Origin: a virus
IMG/VR virus record: IMGVR_UViG_3300021170_000005
Span: 1 to 42,933 of that record
DNA length: 42,933 bases
Reading direction: 5' to 3' (one strand)
The notes beneath the pieces are model-generated. The model was not told where the DNA came from. It did no database searches and saw nothing but the letters and a program-made list of their open reading frames with translations. The position numbers were made by a program, and so were the translations under genes. Shown here in pieces: positions 21,484-28,579 of the stretch (position 1 is its first letter; each line of letters starts with the position of its first letter).

Positions 21484-21912
21484 ATGCCCCTACTCACACC
21501 ACACTGGGACACACCACGACCAAAAAACCCAAGGTCAAAGTCAACAAGTGAGGAAATTAAAGAAAGAAGAAAACTTGCCAATCGCAGAGCCTATAAGAAA
21601 CAAATGGATAAGGCTTTTGATCCTGCTAGAATGTCTCTTCTCGAACGTAGTTCACTTGATCGCTCGCGACTTGCCGAGCTTCACCGAAACAAGGATATCA
21701 TCATTGGGAAAGCTTGGGGTCCCATAGTTGCTAGAAGAATCGCACGTTGTATAGAAGCAATGAATAAGAATGTGGATGTATTGGTACTTACATCAAGTGT
21801 GAGCAAACCACCATTTACAGAGTACAATATAGAGTATTTCGATGTATATGTGAGGTATCATCGAACTACTTTCGACGGCCAGCGAGTGCTGGAAGTGGGA
21901 GAGATAAACTAA
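21484..21912 (+). CDS. 142-aa basic protein of unknown function
   Basis: Residues 15-50 are strongly basic (SKSTSEEIKERRKLANRRAY), which suggests nucleic-acid binding. The middle has IIIGKAWGPIVARRIARCIE and the end has NVDVLVLTSSV, a hydrophobic strand, then DVYVRYHRTTFDG. The gene overlaps the zinc-protein gene by one base (TAATG). No enzyme motif is recognised. Confidence 0.8.
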   Translation: MPLLTPHWDTPRPKNPRSKSTSEEIKERRKLANRRAYKKQMDKAFDPARMSLLERSSLDRSRLAELHRNKDIIIGKAWGPIVARRIARCIEAMNKNVDVLVLTSSVSKPPFTEYNIEYFDVYVRYHRTTFDGQRVLEVGEIN

Positions 21913-22520
21913 TGTGTCCATTCTGTAATCTCGAACTAGGACCATTTGAATTAGAACATGGTCACAAATGGCACAAAGCTTGTGCAAAGTGCCACTATTG
22001 TCAACATGAGGTAACTCATGAAATGGCTGAACAATGCGTAAGCAAGGCGGCAGACAATGTACTCTCATGTGAGCAGAGATTATATCATGTGCCGTGTCAC
22101 GAACGCGCATTGATGGAACAATTCAAAAATAAAGAGTTTCCCATTGTGCAAGAGCAACTAGACATCTTGAATAGATTCTTATTGACAAGTCATGAAGAAT
22201 TGCCATTAACATTGGATGCTTTGTATCCTTTGTTACGCAATCTTCAGCAGGCGGCCGCCAATGTGAGCATCGCTATCAATCGCAAGAAAGATAAGATTAA
22301 GATACGCGATGTAGCTGCATGGCGCGAGACTACCGAAATTCGAGAGCAGGTGAACAAAGAAGAGAAAGCCAAGATTGAGGCTAAAAAGATTCGCTTGCAG
22401 AACGAAAGAGCCGATCCGAAGTTACGTGATCGTCGGAAAGCCATAACAGGACTAATGCAAGCATTCGGTATATCTCAAGCCGATGCAGAAGCGATGATAG
22501 ATAAGAAAGAGGCGAACTAA
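21912..22520 (+). CDS. LIM-like zinc-binding protein with coiled-coil tail
   Basis: A 202-aa protein. Residues 2-30 have C2-x2-C5, H21-x2-C24-x2-C27-x2-C30, the spacing of the first LIM zinc site. A further Cys/His set lies at about C53, H59 and C62, where the second site would end. After residue 120 come basic helices (AINRKKDKIKIRD) and a charged coiled coil. A final module GLMQAFGISQADAEAMIDK resembles a small helical protein-binding element. It is probably a protein- or DNA-bridging factor. LIM-like domains are mainly known from eukaryotes, so this needs confirmation by structure prediction. Confidence 0.8.
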   Translation: MCPFCNLELGPFELEHGHKWHKACAKCHYCQHEVTHEMAEQCVSKAADNVLSCEQRLYHVPCHERALMEQFKNKEFPIVQEQLDILNRFLLTSHEELPLTLDALYPLLRNLQQAAANVSIAINRKKDKIKIRDVAAWRETTEIREQVNKEEKAKIEAKKIRLQNERADPKLRDRRKAITGLMQAFGISQADAEAMIDKKEAN

Positions 22521-22678
22521 TGACTGTAGCAGAATTAATTGAAACACTTCAAGATGTAGAAGATAAATCTAAATCTATTGAGACTATGCAAATAGTTTTT
22601 GAAAAACCACAATGGGTTAAGATTGTTGGTATTGCTGAAGATTCGGGTACTAGAATTAGTTTAATTTATGAGATTTAG
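22520..22678 (+). CDS. 52-aa mini-protein
   Basis: ATG 22520 overlaps the stop of the LIM-like gene (TAATG). The next gene starts two bases after its own stop. The sequence begins MTVAELIETLQDVEDKSKSI and ends in short strands (KIVGIAEDS, ISLIYEI), like a small alpha/beta domain. A related style of protein is encoded at 25897-26052 (MTLKEFIDDL). Function is unknown. Confidence 0.72.
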   Translation: MTVAELIETLQDVEDKSKSIETMQIVFEKPQWVKIVGIAEDSGTRISLIYEI

Positions 22679-22680
22679 TC

Positions 22681-24438
22681 ATGCCTAGACTTCTTTCACC
22701 GTGTCCAATTTGTGAAAAACCACTAATTCTCAAAGGTGAGTGTCCCATCGGCTCTGACATTTTCAGAGAGTACAAGTGTGGACATAGCTTTTATGAACAA
22801 GTCACAGATGTAGCGAAGCTAGGCGGCAACGGAACGCCCCAATTTACTAAGAGTCTCAATGAGAAAAAAGAAGCATTCCCATTTCAAGTTGAAGGTCTGG
22901 AATTTGTAGCTAAAAGTAACTACAATTGTCTCATTGCTGATCCGATGGGATTGGGAAAGACTATTCAAGCACTTCTGGCGGCCCGCAACGGGGGATTTAA
23001 GAGGATTCTTGTACTTTGCAAAGCTTCTTGTGGTTACCAATGGTTTGAAGAATCTAAAGAATGGTTTGCCAATGGAATCTGGAGCGCCTTTCTCATTAAT
23101 GGTACGAAAGCATTTGTACCGCCCGGATTCCAAGTCTACATCATGTCAATGGACACTATGAGTAGATTCGTCAATAATAAGGAAAAGTTTAAGGAATTGA
23201 AGGCTTTAGACTTCGATATGCTTATTGTGGATGAATGTCATAGCTTTAAGAATCCTGATAGTGCGCGAAGTCAGGCACTTGTAGCATTCTTGCAAGATAT
23301 CAGCCACACGGAAATTGACAGAGTACTAAGACTCAATTGTCCTATGTGCCGGCATTCGTGGACTGAGACGGCCAAAATTAAAATAAATTTAAGGGACAAC
23401 AAGTCGCAAGCTACTGTCCGCCACTACACTCAATGTCCGCAATGTGGAGGATCTTTAGCACAATCTGCACAAAAGGATGTACTCGATGAGACTGACAGAA
23501 AGAAACTAGGTCTTATCCTACTTTCTGGCACTCCTATTAAGAATCGAGCCGATGAATACTTTATCCCACTCAACTTGCTACGGCCAGGAGTTTTCACAAG
23601 TCTGACACAATTCCGCCGTCAATGGCTCCAGCAAGACCCCTACAGTGGAAAGTATAATAGATTCCTACCTTACAAGTTTGACGAATTTGAATATCAAACA
23701 CGGAATTTTATCATTCGTAGGGAAAAGAATCAAGTACTCTCACTACCTGAATTTAGACGTGCGATAGAGACGATTCTCATTGAAGATCCGAAAGTCAAGC
23801 TTGCATACAATAAAGAGTTAGCCAATCTCGCATATGCCGCAAGTAAGTCAAATCTAAACTTCTTCGATGTTCAAGATAATCTCATGACTTTGCGTCGCAT
23901 CACTGGAATGGCTAAAACTCAGTTTGCAATTGAATATGTAGATGTCTTTCTAGATACTGTCGAAAAGGAGAAAATCGCCATCGGCGTACATCATGAAGCA
24001 GTCAGAGATAGACTTTATTATGAGTTACAAGAACGTGGTTTTAATCCACTTAAACTCTCAGGGGAAGATTCTGCGGAAAGAAAAAATCAAATTGTTAAAG
24101 ATTTTACGAACGATCCACAAAAACGAGTTCTTATCGTTAATATGTTGGCCGGCGGAGTAGGACTTAATCTCCAAGTTTGTAATAATGTACTTGTATTAGA
24201 AAGACAATGGAATGCGGCCGATGAAGAACAATTCGAGGGAAGATTCCATCGTCAAGGCCAGCCACTTCCTGTACTCGCAGAATACATGATTGCTAAAGGT
24301 ACGATTGATGAATACTTTAGCAATCTTGTAGAGTCCAAAAGACAGATATGTGGAGAAACACTCGATGGATGGGACTTCACAAGTGACCCAAACGCACTAA
24401 GAGATTTAGTAGATCAGACTTTGAGCCACAAATTATGA
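22681..24438 (+). CDS. SNF2-family helicase-like ATPase with zinc insertions
   Basis: A 585-aa DEAD/SNF2 ATPase. Motif I is DPMGLGKT (87-94), motif II DECH (184-187), motif III-like LLSGTP (about 280-285) and motif VI HRQGQ (523-527). QFEGRFHRQGQ is a diagnostic SNF2 box. Two zinc ribbons are visible: C8/C11 with C21/C33 at the N-terminus, and C220/C223/C252/C255 inserted between motifs II and III. It would translocate on double-stranded DNA. With the neighbouring nuclease and Sak4-like ATPase it probably serves replication and recombination, perhaps like phage branch-migrating helicases. Confidence 0.92.
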   Translation: MPRLLSPCPICEKPLILKGECPIGSDIFREYKCGHSFYEQVTDVAKLGGNGTPQFTKSLNEKKEAFPFQVEGLEFVAKSNYNCLIADPMGLGKTIQALLAARNGGFKRILVLCKASCGYQWFEESKEWFANGIWSAFLINGTKAFVPPGFQVYIMSMDTMSRFVNNKEKFKELKALDFDMLIVDECHSFKNPDSARSQALVAFLQDISHTEIDRVLRLNCPMCRHSWTETAKIKINLRDNKSQATVRHYTQCPQCGGSLAQSAQKDVLDETDRKKLGLILLSGTPIKNRADEYFIPLNLLRPGVFTSLTQFRRQWLQQDPYSGKYNRFLPYKFDEFEYQTRNFIIRREKNQVLSLPEFRRAIETILIEDPKVKLAYNKELANLAYAASKSNLNFFDVQDNLMTLRRITGMAKTQFAIEYVDVFLDTVEKEKIAIGVHHEAVRDRLYYELQERGFNPLKLSGEDSAERKNQIVKDFTNDPQKRVLIVNMLAGGVGLNLQVCNNVLVLERQWNAADEEQFEGRFHRQGQPLPVLAEYMIAKGTIDEYFSNLVESKRQICGETLDGWDFTSDPNALRDLVDQTLSHKL

Positions 24439-24665
24439 TAAGAAAATACCGAATATATCTTAAAACTAAACCTGAAGAAGATTCATTAATTCAACATGAC
24501 CAAGAATCATTTATAGCTACTTCTGAGGGGTTGAAAATAATTTTAGATAAAGATTTTCTTTCTCTCAAAGGTGATGGTATGAATTTATGTTTTGCTACTT
24601 CAAGAGTCATCAGATTTGAATTAGAAGAAGAACCCGATGTCAAAACAAATACTCATATTAGATAG
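24435..24665 (+). CDS. 76-aa protein of unknown function
   Basis: Begins MIRKYRIYLKTKPEEDSLIQ in ATGA overlap with the helicase stop. Short strands (KYRIYLK, GLKIILD, SRVIRFELEEE) suggest a small beta-domain. The last 29 bases overlap the start of the nuclease gene. Function is unknown. Confidence 0.72.
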   Translation: MIRKYRIYLKTKPEEDSLIQHDQESFIATSEGLKIILDKDFLSLKGDGMNLCFATSRVIRFELEEEPDVKTNTHIR

Positions 24666-25548
24666 CTCACAGCTAAGTACTTATCTCGAATGCCCCGAAA
24701 AGCATTCCCTTATTAACATTGAACATCTTACAAAGTCCAACACTCTCGACGATCCTATGATAGCAGGAACTTTGATGCACAAATATCTTGAGCTTTACTA
24801 TAAAGCTAAAGGTATTGGAAAGTCAAATGATGTTGCTACTCGGGCGGCTCTAGCTTTTAATCCTGATGAGAAAGATGAAACTGATAATCACGAATATCCA
24901 CTTGGATTACCTTTACGTAAACAGATTGTTGATCGTTTTCTTGAATATACAATGGTCTATGGCATGAGTGATTATGAAGTAGCTACGAGGCCACAATATA
25001 AGATAACTATTGACGAACAAGGTATGCCAATAGATTCTTATGAAGGTGAACCTCTGATAGAACAAGGATTTTCTTATGAATTGTACCATACATCTGAATA
25101 CATGTTTATCCTCGAAGGCCGTATTGATTTTATCGGTAACACTCACGGAAACCCCCTCTGGATGGATCATAAATTACAGTTTAGGAAACGATCCCTTTAT
25201 AAGAAGAGAATCCAATTTAGAAACTATTCACTCGCTCTTGGCTATAATCTTGGAGTTATCAACTATATCCGAATGGCCAAAGACGCATCAAAAGAGACTC
25301 TTGTTAGAGAACCAATTAGCTTCTCTTCTTACGAAAATAGACTCTGGCGAGAAGAGTTAATTGAGATATATATTCAAATAGCTAAAGATCAGAGAGAAGG
25401 ACATCCTAGATTAAATAGGGATTCTTGTGAAGGTAAATATGGCTATCCTTGTCAATTTACATCTATTTGTGAAGAAGCAAGTGAGATAACTAAGAATGCA
25501 ATTAAGATAAGAGATTTTGTGAAGAGAAAGGAGTGGAAACCGTGGTAG
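24637..25548 (+). CDS. PD-(D/E)XK nuclease, RecB/Cas4-like, with four Cys
   Basis: A 303-aa nuclease. H49 is in LMHKYLELY, D164 in LEGRID and D177-x-K179 in WMDHK; Q193FRNY197 is the QxxxY motif of RecB-type exonucleases. C19 (LECP) and C264, C272 and C278 at the C-terminus (SCEGKYGYPCQFTSIC) match the iron-sulfur arrangement of Cas4 and AddB. It would be a single-strand or end-processing exonuclease for recombination. The neighbours (helicase, Sak4-like ATPase) support this. Confidence 0.9.
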   Translation: MSKQILILDSSQLSTYLECPEKHSLINIEHLTKSNTLDDPMIAGTLMHKYLELYYKAKGIGKSNDVATRAALAFNPDEKDETDNHEYPLGLPLRKQIVDRFLEYTMVYGMSDYEVATRPQYKITIDEQGMPIDSYEGEPLIEQGFSYELYHTSEYMFILEGRIDFIGNTHGNPLWMDHKLQFRKRSLYKKRIQFRNYSLALGYNLGVINYIRMAKDASKETLVREPISFSSYENRLWREELIEIYIQIAKDQREGHPRLNRDSCEGKYGYPCQFTSICEEASEITKNAIKIRDFVKRKEWKPW

Positions 25549-25691
25549 CCTTACATCTTACTGTATCACAGTTAGAAGATATTATTCTCGCTGTTGATAA
25601 TAGAATATCAATTGTAGGAGCAAATGAATATTTATGTAACCTTCAGGACTATCTAAAAACCACTCTTGCAGTATATAAGGATGAACTATGA
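25542..25691 (+). CDS. 49-aa mini-protein
   Basis: GTG 25542 with AAAGGAG upstream; overlaps the nuclease by seven bases and the next gene by ATGA. The sequence (VALHLTVSQLEDIILAVDNR) is a helix with a hydrophobic face. The good ribosome site supports translation. Function is unknown. Confidence 0.7.
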   Translation: MVALHLTVSQLEDIILAVDNRISIVGANEYLCNLQDYLKTTLAVYKDEL

Positions 25692-25900
25692 CTCTCCGTT
25701 CCCAGCTTTTCTCCAGACTCCCAGCCGACAAGAAAGAATATTACTTCTTGAGACGAGCACGATTAGAAAAATCTCATACTCTTGATCCTCTCTTAGTGGT
25801 TAGTTCTGATAAAGATGATATTTTTCGGTGTTTAGAAGAATATGAGAAACTTGGAGTGCCTTGCTATGTAGAAAATAGAGAAGGGAAGAGATTATCATGA
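25688..25900 (+). CDS. 70-aa protein of unknown function
   Basis: Begins MTLRSQLFSRLPADKKEYYF and ends with GVPCYVENREGKRLS. It probably folds as a small alpha/beta domain with a lysine/arginine-rich start. It is chained by ATGA overlaps on both sides. No family is recognised. Confidence 0.75.
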   Translation: MTLRSQLFSRLPADKKEYYFLRRARLEKSHTLDPLLVVSSDKDDIFRCLEEYEKLGVPCYVENREGKRLS

Positions 25901-26052
25901 CACTTAAAGAGTTTATTGATGATTTAACAAGTAAAAAATCTTTGGAAGAAATTCAAGATTTTGATTTAGTTTTCTGGAACCAGGATAATGATGAAATGAA
26001 TTATAATGGAGCAGTAATTTCCGGAAAAGAAATTGAGGTAGATCTTGGCTAG
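25897..26052 (+). CDS. 51-aa acidic mini-protein
   Basis: ATG 25897 to TAG 26052. It begins MTLKEFIDDLTSKKSLEEIQ and ends with strands. Its shape matches the 52-aa protein at 22520-22678 (helix, then two strands), suggesting a family of small early proteins. Function is unknown. Confidence 0.7.
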   Translation: MTLKEFIDDLTSKKSLEEIQDFDLVFWNQDNDEMNYNGAVISGKEIEVDLG

Positions 26053-26335
26053 TTTAAATCATATCCACACCTACATCCGTCGCACTGGTACTGACAAGAC
26101 AGATTGGAAAGAATCTATTTTCAAATGTGCCGATCCACATTGCACACAAATTGAACTAGCAATTAACTTAGAAGGTAAATCTTCAATGTGTGGCAAGTGT
26201 AATTTAAATGAAATTATTTTAGACTACAGACAACTCAAACTTGCTCGCCCGCGATGTGCAGAGTGCTCTATGTCCAGAAAAGACAAAGAAAAAATCGAGA
26301 CTAGAAAAAAATTAGAGGAGATGGGGATTGTATGA
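26045..26335 (+). CDS. 96-aa zinc-finger protein
   Basis: TTG start at 26045, eight bases inside the preceding gene. Pairs of Cys at KCADPHC (28-33), MCGKC (48-52) and CAEC (72-75) form zinc-ribbon patterns; the tail is a charged helix (RKDKEKIETRKKLEE). This strongly resembles small phage zinc proteins found in replication operons. Exact role unknown. Confidence 0.78.
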   Translation: MASLNHIHTYIRRTGTDKTDWKESIFKCADPHCTQIELAINLEGKSSMCGKCNLNEIILDYRQLKLARPRCAECSMSRKDKEKIETRKKLEEMGIV

Positions 26336-26469
26336 GAGAAAAATGTCAATTTTGTAATGGTACTGGATTAGAAACAGATCAAAATGGAGTACAAAAAGAT
26401 GAACCTTGTCCTATTTGTGATGGATTAGGTTATCTTGAATCAGAGGATGAAGATGCCCAAAGCCTCTGA
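26332..26469 (+). CDS. 45-aa DnaJ-type zinc mini-protein
   Basis: ATG 26332 in ATGA overlap with the previous gene. It has two CxxCxGxG units: CQFCNGTG (5-12) and CPICDGLG (26-33), the zinc motif of DnaJ's central domain, but no J domain. The 3' end overlaps the start of the Sak4-like gene. It may be a free-standing zinc knuckle that binds protein or DNA. Confidence 0.78.
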   Translation: MREKCQFCNGTGLETDQNGVQKDEPCPICDGLGYLESEDEDAQSL

Positions 26470-27265
26470 TCTTACTCCCGAAACCCGTTTTGTTGGTCTT
26501 TTTGTAGGTCAAAGTGGAAGTGGCAAAACTGTTGCAGCGGCCAGCTTTCCATCACCTATTCACATTAATGATTTTGATGGCCGCATACGTGGACTTCTTG
26601 GAGCACCTTGGATAGATCGCTCTAAGATAACTTACGACTATTTTCCTCCAAAATCTGATGGTTTAATTCCTGAACTAAATAAAAAACTTGAAGTGTTCTC
26701 TATTCAAGCCCGCACTGGTCAGTTAGATGTAAAAACTCACATTACTGATTCCATCACAAATGAGTGTTATGCCTTTATTTGTCAAGCTATCTCCATGACT
26801 CATGGTACAGATAAAGATAGAAAAGGAAAATGGATCGGTCCTGTTTCTATGGCCGGCCCGGAAGATTATGGACTCGAAAGTCAAGCCGCGAGTGATTACA
26901 TGGCTTTCATTAAGTCTATCCCTATTCCAAATATTATTGTTAGTGCCCATCTTATTGACAAGTTTGGCAAACCTCTTGATTTCCAGGGCCGTGAAATGAC
27001 CTATGCTGAATCTATTGTCGTTGGTGAGAAACTATCAATACGTGATAAAATAGGAGTCAACATACAGACTCATTTCGATCATATCTTCAAGTTTGAACGT
27101 GAGACAATAAATGGATGTGACAAATATTATGTGACTTTTAAAGGTGGGATAGCCAGAACATCCTACAGTGGGCTTCCCGAGGGCCGGTGGGACATTACAG
27201 GAAAGTCATTTTATGAAGAGATGCAAAATCTCTTAAAGAAAGAGGTTCTCAGTGTGGCTTCTTAG
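26453..27265 (+). CDS. Sak4-like RecA-family ATPase
   Basis: Start ATG 26453 (270 aa) is chosen because AGAGG lies six bases upstream; ATG 26447 and TTG 26435 are possible. Walker A is GQSGSGKT (19-26). HINDFDGRIRGLL is the adjacent acidic motif, and NIIVSAHLIDK the strand-4/sensor region of AAA_24/Sak4 phage ATPases. These work as single-strand annealing or strand-exchange partners with a phage SSB. The next larger gene (27497) is a DUF669-like candidate partner. Confidence 0.88.
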   Translation: MPKASDLTPETRFVGLFVGQSGSGKTVAAASFPSPIHINDFDGRIRGLLGAPWIDRSKITYDYFPPKSDGLIPELNKKLEVFSIQARTGQLDVKTHITDSITNECYAFICQAISMTHGTDKDRKGKWIGPVSMAGPEDYGLESQAASDYMAFIKSIPIPNIIVSAHLIDKFGKPLDFQGREMTYAESIVVGEKLSIRDKIGVNIQTHFDHIFKFERETINGCDKYYVTFKGGIARTSYSGLPEGRWDITGKSFYEEMQNLLKKEVLSVAS

Positions 27266-27470
27266 TTGGATAAGAGAAGGAAAGCAACAAAAGATTTTGA
27301 TTGAAGAATCAGATACAGTTTTAGACTATCTAATCCATAATAAAGATATAGGACTACTCATTGAATATATACCTAGATATGCTAAGTCTGATCCCAAAGC
27401 TCCCAAAAAAGAGTCAACTTCCACGAGGTTGATTCCACTAAGTGATACAACCTATAAAGAAGATAAATAA
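27252..27470 (+). CDS. 72-aa protein of unknown function
   Basis: GTG 27252 with AGAGG upstream; overlaps the ATPase by 14 bases. Contains KQQKILIEESDTVLDYLIHN, then LLIEYIPRY and a lysine-rich tail. It is probably helical. No family recognised. Confidence 0.7.
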   Translation: MWLLSWIREGKQQKILIEESDTVLDYLIHNKDIGLLIEYIPRYAKSDPKAPKKESTSTRLIPLSDTTYKEDK

Positions 27471-27496
27471 AAAACCAAAGGAAAATCAAAAAGTAC

Positions 27497-27886
27497 ATGC
27501 CAATAATCAAGATCACTAAAGCCGATATAGAGAAGTTAAAAACACTTGAAGGTGGATGGTATGGAGCGACAATTACAAAAGTTTCTGATCCAACACCTTC
27601 AGCCGATAAACAGAGTATTAATACAATTGTTACTCTGACTATTGATAAACACGGTAAAGAGATGAATCAGTATTTCAATAGTAAGCTCATTGCTATGATT
27701 ATTCCTCTTTATGAAGCAGTGATGGGGAAGAAAGTTACTGAAGAGATGGATCTCGACACGGGACATCTTTTAGGTAAAAAACTAGATGTAAAACTCACAA
27801 CTGAAATCTATAAGGGGAATCCTCAAAATACTATCGAGGGTTATCTTCCTTATGGAGCTGGAGCTAATCAGAAAACTCCTTTTTAA
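27497..27886 (+). CDS. DUF669-like protein, putative single-strand DNA-binding partner
   Basis: A 129-aa protein. WYGATITKVSDPTPSADKQS, then TIVTLTI and LLGKKLDVKL form a beta-barrel-like strand series; the end is GANQKTPF. Position right after a Sak4-like ATPase is typical for DUF669 proteins, which are thought to be SSB-like. The acidic C-terminal tip of bacterial SSB is absent, which leaves the function unproven. Confidence 0.75.
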   Translation: MPIIKITKADIEKLKTLEGGWYGATITKVSDPTPSADKQSINTIVTLTIDKHGKEMNQYFNSKLIAMIIPLYEAVMGKKVTEEMDLDTGHLLGKKLDVKLTTEIYKGNPQNTIEGYLPYGAGANQKTPF

Positions 27887-27890
27887 GAAT

Positions 27891-27936
27891 GTACCATAGT
27901 TCAGATGGTAAATTTGCCTGTTCTGATCCGTGGTAC
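27891..27936 (+). other. Extended intercistronic hairpin
   Basis: GTACCA (27891-27896) pairs with TGGTAC (27931-27936); inside, TCAGA pairs with TCTGA, and GGTA with TGCC around AATT. It starts four bases behind the stop of the DUF669-like gene and is not followed by a U-tract. The next 117 bases to the first ATG of the 29-aa ORF hold no gene I can support. It may be an mRNA processing or stability element. Confidence 0.55.
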
Positions 27937-28053
27937 TTATAAAGAAAGGAATTGGGGTGAGAGGCGCGAACAAGAATTTCCTCCAATCTTCTTAAGTAGC
28001 ACTCTTTAAATGAGGCATCATGCTGCACTATGAGATAGCAGCCCTACAAATTT

Positions 28054-28143
28054 ATGAGAGTCAAGATATTACCAATTACTTTAATTTTAATTGTACTTAT
28101 TATCGGAACAGTTATCCTTATAGGAATTATACGAGGCTTATGA
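28054..28143 (+). CDS. 29-aa single-span membrane mini-protein
   Basis: ATG 28054 to TGA 28141-28143, in ATGA overlap with the next gene. After a basic start (MRVK) the sequence is a continuous hydrophobic run (ITLILIVLIIGTVILIGII) ending in RGL. It lies in a different frame from a longer overlapping reading frame (28020 start). The membrane pattern and coupling support it. Role unknown. Confidence 0.6.
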   Translation: MRVKILPITLILIVLIIGTVILIGIIRGL

Positions 28144-28361
28144 AAATAACATTCAATTTCGATCGTGACTGCCGAGCTTTTAATATGGAGCCAGAAGATG
28201 ACTTAGAGTATACAGTCCTAGCAGAAATGGCCATGCAGGTAAAAAAAGGATCAACTCTTCAGATAACACAAATACAGCACCCTGTTGATAACCCTAAAGA
28301 GTTCCGTGTCGAAATGCGAGTAAATGGACATCAGGCACGTGTGGCACAACCAAAAGAATGA
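28140..28361 (+). CDS. 73-aa protein of unknown function
   Basis: Start at ATG 28140 is preferred to 28020: GAGG lies five bases upstream and the ATGA overlap fits the operon, whereas the 28020 frame would add 40 residues that cover the membrane mini-gene. It begins MKITFNFDRDCRAFNMEPED and ends with strands (EFRVEMRVNG). It is probably a small alpha/beta protein. Function unknown. Confidence 0.75.
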   Translation: MKITFNFDRDCRAFNMEPEDDLEYTVLAEMAMQVKKGSTLQITQIQHPVDNPKEFRVEMRVNGHQARVAQPKE

Positions 28362-28579
28362 CAATAGGAACTCATAAAGAATACCCTTTAGAAATTGGTA
28401 AAGTCTATCGAGGGCTTAATAACCCTAATGGTGAATATGATGATGATATTCACTATAAAGTAATAAAAGAATCTACAAAAGAAGCATATGATCAAACTTG
28501 TATGGAATTAGGTGTTAAACCTGAATGGGATAATCCTTATTTTCCTAAATATATCTATTATGAGGTACAAACAGATTGA
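28358..28579 (+). CDS. 73-aa acidic protein
   Basis: ATGA overlap with its upstream neighbour. Contains IGKVYRGLNNPNGEYDDDIH, then YKVIKESTKEAYDQTC and YFPKYIYYEVQ. It resembles small beta-type phage proteins of unknown role. It overlaps the polymerase start by four bases. Confidence 0.75.
   Translation: MTIGTHKEYPLEIGKVYRGLNNPNGEYDDDIHYKVIKESTKEAYDQTCMELGVKPEWDNPYFPKYIYYEVQTD

Noticed and set aside
27891-27936. tRNA-like start (GTTCAGATGGTA resembles a D-arm)
   Set aside because: No matching D-stem, anticodon stem or T-arm GTTCGANNC follows; the segment forms one long hairpin instead.
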